In this document: piece after piece, positions 1-5,845 of the stretch
Numbering within the stretch: the first letter of the stretch is position 1
Layout of the letters: each line of letters begins with the position of its first letter
DNA from: UBA6183 sp034676125
GTDB lineage: Bacteria; Bacteroidota; Bacteroidia; UKL13-3
Direction of reading: 5' to 3'
NCBI GenBank assembly: GCA_034676125.1
Contig: JAUCCO010000180.1
Coordinates: 1-5,845, forward strand
DNA length: 5,845 nt
Program-made: the position numbers and the translations under genes
Notes under the pieces: model-generated
What the model was told of the DNA's origin: nothing
Seen by the model: the letters and a program-made list of their open reading frames with translations, nothing else
Databases searched by the model: none

Positions 1-786
1 AATTGGTATGTAGATATTGCAATGACAATTGGATATTATGATTATACTGCTCGTGTAAATTATAAAGATGCATGGATTGGTACAATGAATAGCAAGAGTG
101 AAATTGCTGTTATTACACAAGATCCTTATGATGTTTGGAGTTTAGCCACTAACAGTACTGTAGATACCATTAATAATATGTTAAGTGCACAGTATTTATT
201 TTATAACGAAATGGTTATTACTGGTACTGATGCTTTAAATCCGTTACCTGTTAAATTAACTAATTTTACTGCTGCTAGAATTACTGATGGTGTTGCTGTA
301 AGATGGAATACTGCATCAGAAATTAATGCTTCTCATTTTACAATTGAACGTTCATACGACAATAAAAACTTTGAAGCAATTGGTAAAGTAAAAGCAAACA
401 ATACTGCTTCTAATTATCAATTTATGGATAAAACAGTTGATGGCACCGTAACTTCAGTTGTTTACTATCGTTTAGTAAGTGTTGATTACAACGGAGCTTC
501 AGCTAATTCAAAAGTTGTTTCGGTAGCTTTTGATAAAGTAAGTACTGTTGAGTTAACTGTTTATCCTAACCCTGCAACAAGCCAATTAAATGTACTATTT
601 AATGCACCTTTAAACGAAGTATTAAATGTTACGGTTTATGGATTAGATGGTAAAAAAGTGAAGGAGCAAATGTTTACCAACACAAATGATGTGAATGTAA
701 ACGTGAGCGACCTTTCTAAAGGATTATACTTTGTAAAAGTACAATCAACCACTATCAATAAAGTAATTCGCTTTATGAAAGACTAG
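1..786 (+). CDS. Secreted protein with T9SS type A C-terminal sorting domain (3' fragment)
   Basis: The frame is open from the first base of the window, so the 261 codons seen are only the C-terminal part of a longer protein; the ATG at 22 is internal and not a credible start. Codons 8-80 are not recognised. From about codon 82 (LPVKLTNFTA) there is the linker and beta-sandwich (fibronectin III-like) module that commonly precedes the tail in Bacteroidota secreted proteins, with WNTASEIN at about codons 102-109, FTIERS at about 113-118 and YYRLVSVDYNG at about 155-165. The last 80 or so codons are a type A sorting domain: YPNPA at codons 188-192, a VYGLDGKKV strand, and the closing motif LSKGLYFVKV followed by KVIRFMKD. 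By family knowledge this tail directs export through the T9SS across the outer membrane and is removed on anchoring or release. The catalytic or binding part lies upstream of the window, so the function is unknown. A hairpin terminator follows 25 bases after the TAG stop. Confidence 0.93.
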   Translation, partial: NWYVDIAMTIGYYDYTARVNYKDAWIGTMNSKSEIAVITQDPYDVWSLATNSTVDTINNMLSAQYLFYNEMVITGTDALNPLPVKLTNFTAARITDGVAVRWNTASEINASHFTIERSYDNKNFEAIGKVKANNTASNYQFMDKTVDGTVTSVVYYRLVSVDYNGASANSKVVSVAFDKVSTVELTVYPNPATSQLNVLFNAPLNEVLNVTVYGLDGKKVKEQMFTNTNDVNVNVSDLSKGLYFVKVQSTTINKVIRFMKD

Positions 787-811
787 TTGGTTTGATTTAA
801 ATAATTTAACT

Positions 812-844
812 AAAAAAGGTTGCTCTAAATGGGCAACCTTTTTT
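812..844 (+). terminator. Rho-independent terminator of the T9SS-tailed gene
   Basis: A perfect 12-bp stem (812-823 with 833-844) encloses a 9-base loop. The core is GGTTGC/GCAACC, with an A-run on the 5' side and a run of seven T on the 3' side. It begins 25 bases after the stop codon at 786. Because both flanks carry A/T runs it could also act on the opposite strand, as a backstop for the convergent lysA transcript. Confidence 0.88.
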
Positions 845-878
845 TGTTGATATAAGTTTAATGTTGGAGTTATATTTT

Positions 879-987
879 GCGTTAGGGATAGCACGGAAAG
901 CCCACAGAGAGGAACGAGCGCGGACTTGCAGTAATAGCCCGGCCTTGTGTGATGGAATTGTGCGGAAGGAAAAGGAAACGCCCTAAT
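879..987. repeat. GC-rich intergenic element with inverted ends, candidate interspersed repeat
   Basis: This stretch of about 108 bp is just over half G+C by my count, against AT-rich surroundings. It begins GCGTTAGGGATAG and ends AACGCCCTAA; TTAGGG at 882-887 is the exact inverse of CCCTAA at 981-986. No plausible reading frame crosses it. It lies between two convergent genes, with a terminator on each side, so neither gene's transcript should run far into it. From memory, intergenic sequences beginning GCGTTAGGGAT, with an inner AGCCC and a GGACTTG(C/T)AG block, recur in many Bacteroidota genomes; here AAGCCC is at 899-904, GGACTTGCAG at 922-931 and AGCCCGG at 936-942. The repeat status is therefore recollection plus inference, since only one copy is in the window. 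Orientation and function are unknown, and no flanking target duplication is evident. Confidence 0.55.
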
Positions 988-1020
988 AAAAAAAAGCCAC
1001 CTGTGTTGAGATGGCTTTTT
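988..1020 (-). terminator. Rho-independent terminator of lysA, probably bidirectional
   Basis: On the minus strand a 9-bp stem (1020-1012 with 999-991) with core AGCCA/TGGCT encloses a 12-base loop and continues into a run of eight U (995-988). It starts only three bases after the lysA stop codon. On the plus strand the same hairpin ends in five T, so it may also stop transcription coming from the left. Confidence 0.85.
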
Positions 1021-1023
1021 GTG

Positions 1024-2256
1024 TTATAAGATAAATTCTACTTCGTTTTGTGTGAGGTTTTCCATGGTTTCGCGTTGGCGAATGAGGTGTGTTTTGCCTT
1101 GGTAAATAAGTACTTCGGCTGGTTTTAAACGTGCATTGTAATTACTGGCCATTGTGATACCATAAGCTCCGGCATTTTTAAAACATAAAATATCGCCTTC
1201 GTGAACCTCGTTAAGTTTACGGTCCCAGCCAAAGGTATCTGTTTCGCAAATATTACCTACAATGGTATAAATGCGTTGTTTGCCACTTGGATTGCTAATG
1301 TTTACAATCTCGTGGTACGAGTCGTATAACATTGGCCTAATTAGATGATTTAAGCCACTATCTACACCAACAAATACAGTTGCAGTGGTTTGTTTAATTA
1401 CGTTTGATTTTACTAAAAAATAACCTGCTTCGCTTACCAAAAATTTGCCTGGCTCAAACCACAATTCTAACTCGCGACCATACTCTTTGCAAAATTCTAA
1501 AAACCTATTGCCAAGTACTTGTCCAAGCTCTTCAATGTCGGTAGTTACATCGCCATCTTTGTAGGCAACTTTAAATCCGCTGCCAAAATCAATAAAAGTT
1601 AGGTCGGCAAAATCTTTAGCACAATCAAATAAAATTTCGGCACCTTGAAGAAAAACTCCCGAATCTAAAATATCGCTACCGGTATGCATGTGCAAGCCAG
1701 TAACCAACATGTTGTTTGATTTTACAACACGCACCACATGGCGTAATTGGTAAATACTTATTCCAAACTTACTATCAATATGGCCAGTACTTATTTTGCT
1801 GTTTCCACCAGCCATAATGTGCGGGTTTAAACGCACGCAGCAAGGAACGGTGTTGCCATAAATTGCACCAAATTGTTCTAAAATACTGATGTTATCAATA
1901 TTAATATGCACACCTAATTCTACTGCTTCTTTAATCTCGTCAATACCTACACAGTTTGGTGTAAATATAATTTGGTCAGGCTCGAAACCAGCGCGTAAAC
2001 CAAGTTTAACTTCGTTAATTGATACGGTATCTAAACCACTACCTTCGTTTTTTAAAAGTTTTAAAACAGCAGTGTTGTTTAATGCTTTGCATGCATATTT
2101 TATCTTAATATCAATGGGACTAAATGCGTTTTTTAAACGTTTATATTGTGATACAATTTTATCAGCATTATAAACATAAACAGGTGTGCCAAACTCTTGT
2201 GCCACATCAGTTAATTTTACGCCTCCAGCGTAAAAAGCATTGTTGTTAATTTCCAT
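1024..2256 (-). CDS. lysA: Diaminopimelate decarboxylase
   Basis: This is a PLP-dependent fold-type III decarboxylase converting meso-diaminopimelate to L-lysine and CO2, the last step of lysine synthesis, in the cytoplasm. Its 410 residues fit the family. An N-terminal alanine-racemase-like TIM barrel covers roughly residues 25-270 and carries the Schiff-base lysine K57 in YACKALN, HMHTGSD at 189-195 (the family's HIGSQ region) and the PLP-phosphate loop FGSGF at 224-228. EPGKF at 268-272 leads into the C-terminal beta domain, with R307 and RPMLYDSYH for substrate carboxylate binding, the Cys-Glu pair C337-E338, and GAYG at 363-366, whose Tyr contacts the cofactor. Several motifs depart from the enterobacterial textbook forms (YAVKA, GGG, EPGR, CESGD) but all roles are filled. 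The ATG at 2256 gives the expected N-terminus; no Shine-Dalgarno is seen, only an A/T-rich leader. It is the last gene of the minus-strand block, 115 bp after the transporter gene. Other group IV decarboxylases are less likely given the full DAP-type motif set. Confidence 0.92.
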   Translation of the reverse strand: MEINNNAFYAGGVKLTDVAQEFGTPVYVYNADKIVSQYKRLKNAFSPIDIKIKYACKALNNTAVLKLLKNEGSGLDTVSINEVKLGLRAGFEPDQIIFTPNCVGIDEIKEAVELGVHINIDNISILEQFGAIYGNTVPCCVRLNPHIMAGGNSKISTGHIDSKFGISIYQLRHVVRVVKSNNMLVTGLHMHTGSDILDSGVFLQGAEILFDCAKDFADLTFIDFGSGFKVAYKDGDVTTDIEELGQVLGNRFLEFCKEYGRELELWFEPGKFLVSEAGYFLVKSNVIKQTTATVFVGVDSGLNHLIRPMLYDSYHEIVNISNPSGKQRIYTIVGNICETDTFGWDRKLNEVHEGDILCFKNAGAYGITMASNYNARLKPAEVLIYQGKTHLIRQRETMENLTQNEVEFIL

Positions 2257-2293
2257 TAATGTATTTTTTAAAAGTGGCGCAAGATAGTAAAAC

Positions 2294-2325
2294 TAAAAAT
2301 ATTTTTAGGGAATAGATTAAACAAT
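2294..2325 (-). promoter_or_regulatory. Possible promoter for lysA
   Basis: In the 115-bp gap upstream of lysA the minus strand carries TATTTTTA (2301-2294), one mismatch from the Bacteroidetes -7 consensus TAnnTTTG, with ATTG (2325-2322) 20 bases upstream as a weak -33 element. This would leave a leader of roughly 30 bases. The region is so AT-rich that chance matches are likely. Confidence 0.22.
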
Positions 2326-2371
2326 ACCATTTTAAAAGCATTTGGTTATTTACAATGCCAATTATAATATA

Positions 2372-3130
2372 CTATTCTTGAGCAGCTTCAGCCATCATTT
2401 GTTCGGCTAAATCTTTACCCAAGTATTTATCAATTATTGCATGCACAACATAAAGCAACGGGGTTAGTGCAATGGCTACAATAAACTTGTAGATGTAATT
2501 TACTACACCAACTGCAAGTACCAATTTTAAGGGCCAATTACCACCAATATAAAATGCAATTATTAATACTACAAAACTATCAATAAACTGCGAGACCACT
2601 GTAGAACCAGTGCTGCGCAACCAAAGGGCTTTGTTGCCTGTTTTGGTTTTTATAAAATGAAAAGTATACACATCAACCACTTGGCCTACTAAAAATGCAA
2701 TTAACGAACCTGCAATTATCCATAGGCCTTGACCAAAAATACTACTAAAAGCCAATTGCATATTTAAGCTTCCTTGTGGGGTTTCTTTAGTAATCCAAAA
2801 GTCGGCAGGAGTGGTGTGTATAGTGGCATAAACTGCTACAAAAGAATATGTGATTAGCGCTGCCGCAATGTAAGAAAATAGCTTAACACCCTTTTTGCCA
2901 AAGTACTCGTTTATAATATCTGTCATAACAAACACCATTGGCCAAAGTAACACTCCAGCGGTCATGTTAAACGAATACACATCTCCTAATAAATTTAATT
3001 TAAAAGGTGCAATGCCTAAGGTTTGTTCAACCGAAAATATTTTTACACCAACAAATTCTGCAATAATAGCATTGGCAATAAAAAACGAACCAAGTACTAA
3101 AAATAAAATGTTGCGTTTGTGTTCTTTCAT
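2372..3130 (-). CDS. Queuosine precursor transporter (YhhQ/DUF165 family)
   Basis: This is an integral inner-membrane protein of 252 residues, typical for the family, which takes up queuosine precursors (preQ0/preQ1 in the characterised E. coli YhhQ) for the wobble-base modification of tRNAs with GUN anticodons. About six hydrophobic segments are visible, near residues 8-28, 56-72, 83-103, 132-152, 178-196 and 203-226. Family signatures are FVMTDIINEYFGKKG (67-81), an early acidic pair region within the membrane, VGQVVDVYTFHFIK (148-161), and LRSTGSTVVSQFIDS (171-185), whose polar residues R172, S180, Q181 and D184 line the predicted substrate path. The ATG at 3130 is the only start that keeps the first membrane segment with a short positively charged leader (KEHKR). 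The gene lies 55 bp after the ribonuclease-like gene on the same strand, so co-transcription is plausible. TATTGTTG at 3150-3143 is a weak -7-like match without a convincing partner. Substrate specificity is inferred from family only. Confidence 0.9.
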   Translation of the reverse strand: MKEHKRNILFLVLGSFFIANAIIAEFVGVKIFSVEQTLGIAPFKLNLLGDVYSFNMTAGVLLWPMVFVMTDIINEYFGKKGVKLFSYIAAALITYSFVAVYATIHTTPADFWITKETPQGSLNMQLAFSSIFGQGLWIIAGSLIAFLVGQVVDVYTFHFIKTKTGNKALWLRSTGSTVVSQFIDSFVVLIIAFYIGGNWPLKLVLAVGVVNYIYKFIVAIALTPLLYVVHAIIDKYLGKDLAEQMMAEAAQE

Positions 3131-3185
3131 GTAATAATTTTACAACAATAAGGTAGCAGAGGGTAAGTAAATTGTATTCGGCAAA

Positions 3186-4601
3186 TTAACAATGCCCAAT
3201 ATTAAAAGTTTCTTTCATTCTAGGGATTTCAATATTTTTATAACCAATATCGTGCAATTTTGTTTTAAGCGATTCTTGTGCTTCTAATTCGCCATGCACT
3301 AAAAACACTTGTTGAACTTTGCTTGGTTTTTGATTGCTTAAAAACTTAATAATTTCACTGTAATCAGCATGTGCACTAAAGTAATCCATACTTACCACAT
3401 CGGCTATTACTTTATACATTTCGCCAAAAATTTTAACCTCTGTTGCGCCTGCTTTTAACCTTCCTCCAAGACTTTCGGGGGTGCAATAACCTACCATTAA
3501 AATGGTGTTTTTAGGACTTTGAATATTATTTGCAATGTGGTGTTTTATTCGGCCAGCTTCGGCCATGCCAGATGCAGATATGATAATACAAGGTTCTTTT
3601 AAATCGTTTATTGCTTTTGATTGATTAACATCACTTACATAAGTTAAATTTTTAAATCCAAAAGGGTCTGCATCAATACGCATGTATGCCAAAAAACTTT
3701 CGTTGTAACACTCGTCATGTTTTTTAATAACACCTGTAGCTTTAACAGAAAGCGGACTATCAACAAATACTTTTATTTTTGGTAACAATCCCGCATTTGC
3801 AAACTTATCAAGCATGTAAACTAAATCTTGTGTTCTGTCTACACTAAAAGCAGGTATAATTAATTTGCCTCTTTGTTCAACACAAGTTTTTTTAATTACA
3901 TTTAATAATTGAGTTTCTATATCATTTGTTTTAGGGTGCAAACGGTTGCCATAAGTGCTTTCACAAATCAATATATCGCATTGCCTAAATGGTTGTGGAG
4001 AGCGTAAAATTTGGTCGTTAAACCGGCCAATATCGCCTGTAAATGTAATTTTGGTTTTACGTCCTTTTTGGCAATTTACATCTACATTAACTACTGCACT
4101 ACCTAATAAATGGCCAGCATCTGTAAAGGTTAATTGAATATCTTTATCAATTGTAATGGTTTCATCATACTCTACTGGCACCATTAAATCTAATGTTTTT
4201 TCTACATCTAAAACATCATAAAGTGCTTCAATAATATCTTCATCACGCTTTGCACGTCTTTTATTAATGTGTTTTAAATCCTCGGTTTGTATGTGGGCTG
4301 AGTCTAACAACATTATTTCACACAATGATATTGTAGCAGGAGTAGCGAATATAATACCTCTAAAACCTAGCTTAATTAATCGGGGTAAAAGTCCGCTATG
4401 ATCAATGTGTGCATGAGAAAGAATAACATAATCGATCTCGTGTGGTTCGAAACCAAAATCTCGGTTCATTTCATCACGGTTATCTAATTGTCCTTGAAAT
4501 AATCCGCAATCTAAAAGTAGTTTTTTACCACTTGCTGTTGTTATGAGGTGTTTGCTTCCAGTTACCACTCTAGCTGCACCAAAAAATTGAATTGTTGCCA
4601 T
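3186..4601 (-). CDS. MBL-fold beta-CASP ribonuclease-like protein (CPSF73/YSH1-type)
   Basis: This is a cytoplasmic zinc-dependent nuclease of the RNA-processing metallo-beta-lactamase group, 471 residues long, close to bacterial relatives such as Thermus TTHA0252. All metal-binding motifs are present: D31 (motif 1, LLLDCG), H63, H65, D67 and H68 in SHAHIDHSG (motif 2), H164 in AGHLLGS (motif 3), and D190 in FTGDIGR (motif 4). The beta-CASP insertion spans roughly residues 210-390, with motif A at E214 (ICESTYG) and the conserved ISASGMAEAGRIKHH at 341-355. The C-terminal RMMBL region has motif B at H411 (FSAHADYSE) and motif C at H436 (LVHGE). No signal peptide or membrane segment is seen. 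The ATG at 4601 starts directly on the first strand (ATIQFFGAARVVTGS), as in relatives. It is the first gene of the minus-strand block. Endo- or exonucleolytic activity on RNA is inferred from the intact motifs; the actual target is unknown. Confidence 0.92.
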   Translation of the reverse strand: MATIQFFGAARVVTGSKHLITTASGKKLLLDCGLFQGQLDNRDEMNRDFGFEPHEIDYVILSHAHIDHSGLLPRLIKLGFRGIIFATPATISLCEIMLLDSAHIQTEDLKHINKRRAKRDEDIIEALYDVLDVEKTLDLMVPVEYDETITIDKDIQLTFTDAGHLLGSAVVNVDVNCQKGRKTKITFTGDIGRFNDQILRSPQPFRQCDILICESTYGNRLHPKTNDIETQLLNVIKKTCVEQRGKLIIPAFSVDRTQDLVYMLDKFANAGLLPKIKVFVDSPLSVKATGVIKKHDECYNESFLAYMRIDADPFGFKNLTYVSDVNQSKAINDLKEPCIIISASGMAEAGRIKHHIANNIQSPKNTILMVGYCTPESLGGRLKAGATEVKIFGEMYKVIADVVSMDYFSAHADYSEIIKFLSNQKPSKVQQVFLVHGELEAQESLKTKLHDIGYKNIEIPRMKETFNIGHC

Positions 4602-4615
4602 AATTAATGTTACAG

Positions 4616-4645
4616 CTAATATAAATTAAATACCATTAAGTAAAA
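4616..4645 (-). promoter_or_regulatory. Possible promoter for the beta-CASP nuclease gene
   Basis: The minus strand has TATATTAG (4623-4616), one mismatch from TAnnTTTG, placed 14 bases upstream of the ATG, with TTTT (4645-4642) 18 bases further upstream as a poor -33 element. The leader would be very short. This is weak evidence in an AT-rich region. Confidence 0.22.
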
Positions 4646-4949
4646 CTCTTTTTAATACCCTGTTTGGTATGATGTTGATGTTAATTAATTTAAGGTGAAA
4701 AAAATAATAAGTTCGAAGCTGTTTAAAGTTTAATGAACCAAGCATGTAGCATGTAATGAGCGTAATTGTTGTGTATATTTTGACAACTAATAACGTGTTA
4801 TATTGTTCGCTAAAATTATTTTTTTGCGAAACATGGTACATCCTACTTCGATTTTTTTATCATTTACCTATTTCTTGTAATGGCTTGTTTATAATTTACT
4901 TAATAAATAACCACATTCATTTTAGTATAAAATTTACGAATAAAACCAA

Positions 4950-4957
4950 TATATTTG
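4950..4957 (+). promoter_or_regulatory. Bacteroidetes -7 box upstream of the Ig-repeat gene
   Basis: TATATTTG matches TAnnTTTG exactly and ends 19 bases before the ATG at 4977. That suits transcription starting about a dozen bases before the start codon and translation without a Shine-Dalgarno. No good TTTG-like -33 element lies at the expected distance (around 4927-4930 the sequence is ATAA), so the call rests on the -7 box alone. Confidence 0.35.
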
Positions 4958-4976
4958 GCCACTTTATTTACTACTT

Positions 4977-5845
4977 ATGAAAACATCTTTTTACTCGAGG
5001 AATACTTTGCCTGTAATTTTTTTGCTGCTGTTTATGTTATTGCTAGGTAGGCAGCAATTATTGGCACAATGTGGGTTTAATAATATTTCGCCAAATACTA
5101 TTAGCACATCTGTGTGTTCTGAAAGTACGGTGAAAATGCAAGTAGGAATTGCTGTAAAACATTGGATTTATAGAGATAACCACACGGGTAATTGGATATT
5201 CTTGGATACTGGCGCATACAATTATTCCGACCAATACCACATTTTTCAAACGGTTAGTGTATCAACACCTACAATAAGATCTTATCGGGCACTTATTTCT
5301 TCTCAAATTTGTCCTAATGATACTACCGCTGCTACAGATATTACCATAACACCGGCTTTATACAGAAGCAACAATAATATTCATATATCTACAAATAATA
5401 GTAACGTTTGTTCTGGTAGTCAATTTAATTTGAATATGTTAACTGGAACTAGCATATTAACATGGCTATATAGTGATAATAATAGTACTTGGAATGCTTA
5501 TAGATTTTTAACACAGAATTATAGCGCTAGTGTTACACTTAACTCAGACACCTTATTAAAAAGGTCGTTTAAGGCTTTGGTAAATTATAGCAATTCTTGT
5601 TTAGTTGATTCTTCGGCTAGTATTAATATTACCGTTTTACCAAATACACCTGGTAATAATAATAGTATTACGCCTTTTGCTAAACAACCCTCTGTTTGCA
5701 AAGGAGACATTGTTTCGTTACAGGTAGATTGGAAACACGAAGTTGAAAGTTGGATTTATAAAGATGCGGGTAGTACAACTTGGCAAAATTTAAATACAAC
5801 AACAGCCTATACAAAAACTAATGTTTATGATAGAAATACAAATAT
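4977..5845 (+). CDS. Secreted protein with tandem Ig-like repeats (5' part, runs off the window)
   Basis: An open frame starts at ATG 4977 and stays open through the right edge, giving 289 complete codons of a longer protein. Residues 1-30 look like a Sec signal peptide: K2 and R8, a hydrophobic core at about 11-24, and probable cleavage in LLA-Q near residue 30. The remainder is made of degenerate repeats of about 97 residues, each opening with VC (46-47, 144-145, 240-241), then W-x-Y-x-D (63-67, 163-167, 259-263), a second Trp (73, 172, 269), and in the two complete units an RS(Y/F)(R/K)AL strand (101-106, 196-201) and a second Cys (112, 208). This pattern resembles Ig-like modules common in very large Bacteroidota surface proteins. 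Many Asn, Ser and Thr residues fit an extracellular protein. By analogy a T9SS tail or outer-membrane anchoring domain is expected beyond the window, but it is not seen. Possible roles are adhesion or a matrix component; the true function is unknown. Confidence 0.85.
   Translation, partial: MKTSFYSRNTLPVIFLLLFMLLLGRQQLLAQCGFNNISPNTISTSVCSESTVKMQVGIAVKHWIYRDNHTGNWIFLDTGAYNYSDQYHIFQTVSVSTPTIRSYRALISSQICPNDTTAATDITITPALYRSNNNIHISTNNSNVCSGSQFNLNMLTGTSILTWLYSDNNSTWNAYRFLTQNYSASVTLNSDTLLKRSFKALVNYSNSCLVDSSASINITVLPNTPGNNNSITPFAKQPSVCKGDIVSLQVDWKHEVESWIYKDAGSTTWQNLNTTTAYTKTNVYDRNTN
5112..5845 (+). repeat. Coding tandem repeats, units of about 290 bp (Ig-like modules)
   Basis: Three successive units begin at 5112, 5406 and 5694 (spacings 294 and 288 bp); the third is cut by the window edge. 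They align clearly as protein (VC...W-x-Y-x-D...W...RSxxAL...C) but have diverged strongly at the DNA level. They are therefore old duplications, not a recent expansion. Spacing between the two Cys of a unit is 65 residues in the first and 63 in the second. Confidence 0.75.

Larger units (their letters stand above)
4602..4976. other. Divergent AT-rich intergenic region, no gene seen
   Basis: These 375 bases separate the minus-strand nuclease gene from the plus-strand Ig-repeat gene. Both strands have open frames of about 70 codons, but their translations are dominated by Phe, Ile, Leu, Tyr and Asn as expected from untranslated AT-rich DNA, so I call no gene. Small structures visible: a tandem 7-mer AGCATGT twice at 4741-4754, an imperfect dyad GTTGT/ACAAC (4768-4772 with 4783-4787), a short dyad ATAAC-GT-GTTAT at 4790-4801, and TTCGC/GCGAA at 4806-4810 with 4826-4830. 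Any of these could be operator-like, but none matches a regulator I recognise. Promoters for both flanking genes must lie here or upstream. Confidence 0.6.

Noticed and set aside
2257..2371. Possible lysine riboswitch ahead of lysA.
   Set aside because: The gap is 115 bases, too short for the lysine aptamer, is very AT-rich and shows no multi-stem structure.
3131..3185. Possible preQ1 riboswitch ahead of the queuosine-precursor transporter.
   Set aside because: The 55-base gap lacks a C-rich-loop hairpin followed by the A-rich tail of preQ1-I, and it is too short for the larger preQ1 classes.
1889..4137. Short plus-strand open frames antisense to lysA (1889-2173), the transporter (2895-3134) and the nuclease (3955-4137), plus a minus-strand one at 5058-5249 opposite the Ig-repeat gene.
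   Set aside because: Each lies wholly or almost wholly opposite a well-supported conserved gene and has no motif of its own.
4626..4841. Minus-strand open frame of 71 codons upstream of the nuclease gene.
   Set aside because: It has AT-driven composition, no recognisable domain, and overlaps the other open frame on the opposite strand; there is no sign of a real start region.
4756..4980. Plus-strand open frame of 74 codons whose TGA overlaps the next gene's ATG (ATGA), suggesting translational coupling.
   Set aside because: The translation is a Phe/Ile/Tyr/Leu/Asn-rich string typical of untranslated AT-rich DNA, there is no recognisable motif, and the exact -7 box at 4950-4957 lies inside it. 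The overlap is probably chance.
5064..5075. Possible lipoprotein lipobox at the Cys after the signal peptide (LLAQC).
   Set aside because: The residue before Cys is Gln, where lipoboxes need a small residue such as Gly, Ala or Ser. A-Q at a signal peptidase I site is common in Bacteroidota.
1..5845. Insertion sequence, CRISPR array, toxin-antitoxin or defence genes, tRNA or rRNA.
   Set aside because: No transposase, regularly spaced direct repeats, cloverleaf or rRNA-like segment was seen on reading both strands. The only repeat-like DNA is the single element at 879-987 and the coding Ig repeats.

Overview
The window looks like a piece of an AT-rich Bacteroidota (Bacteroidetes) chromosome. 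The evidence is a type IX secretion (T9SS) type A C-terminal sorting domain on the first gene, a second secreted protein built of Bacteroidota-style Ig-like repeats, no visible Shine-Dalgarno sequences, and at least one good match to the Bacteroidetes -7 promoter consensus TAnnTTTG. The order or family cannot be fixed from this sequence.

Layout: positions 1-786 (+) hold the 3' end of a large secreted protein ending in a T9SS sorting domain. It is followed by a strong hairpin terminator (812-844). The convergent gap that follows contains a distinctive GC-rich element of about 108 bp (879-987), then a second, A/T-flanked terminator (988-1020) that closes the minus-strand block. That block, read from right to left, is a cytoplasmic MBL/beta-CASP ribonuclease-like protein (4601-3186), a queuosine-precursor transporter of the YhhQ family (3130-2372), and a diaminopimelate decarboxylase LysA (2256-1024). 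The three genes are co-oriented with gaps of 55 and 115 bp. The first two may share a transcript; lysA may have its own promoter. A 375-bp AT-rich divergent region (4602-4976) then leads to the start of another plus-strand gene (4977 to the right edge). It has a signal peptide and tandem Ig-like repeats of about 97 residues and is cut off by the window end.

How the genes fit together: the minus-strand genes are housekeeping (RNA turnover, tRNA queuosine supply, lysine and peptidoglycan precursor metabolism). The two flanking plus-strand genes encode exported surface or secreted proteins, one seen only at its C-terminus and the other only at its N-terminus. There is no sign of a mobile element, CRISPR array, defence island or RNA gene of a named class. 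The least explained piece of DNA is the GC-rich intergenic element at 879-987. I do not see evidence for a new multi-gene system here.
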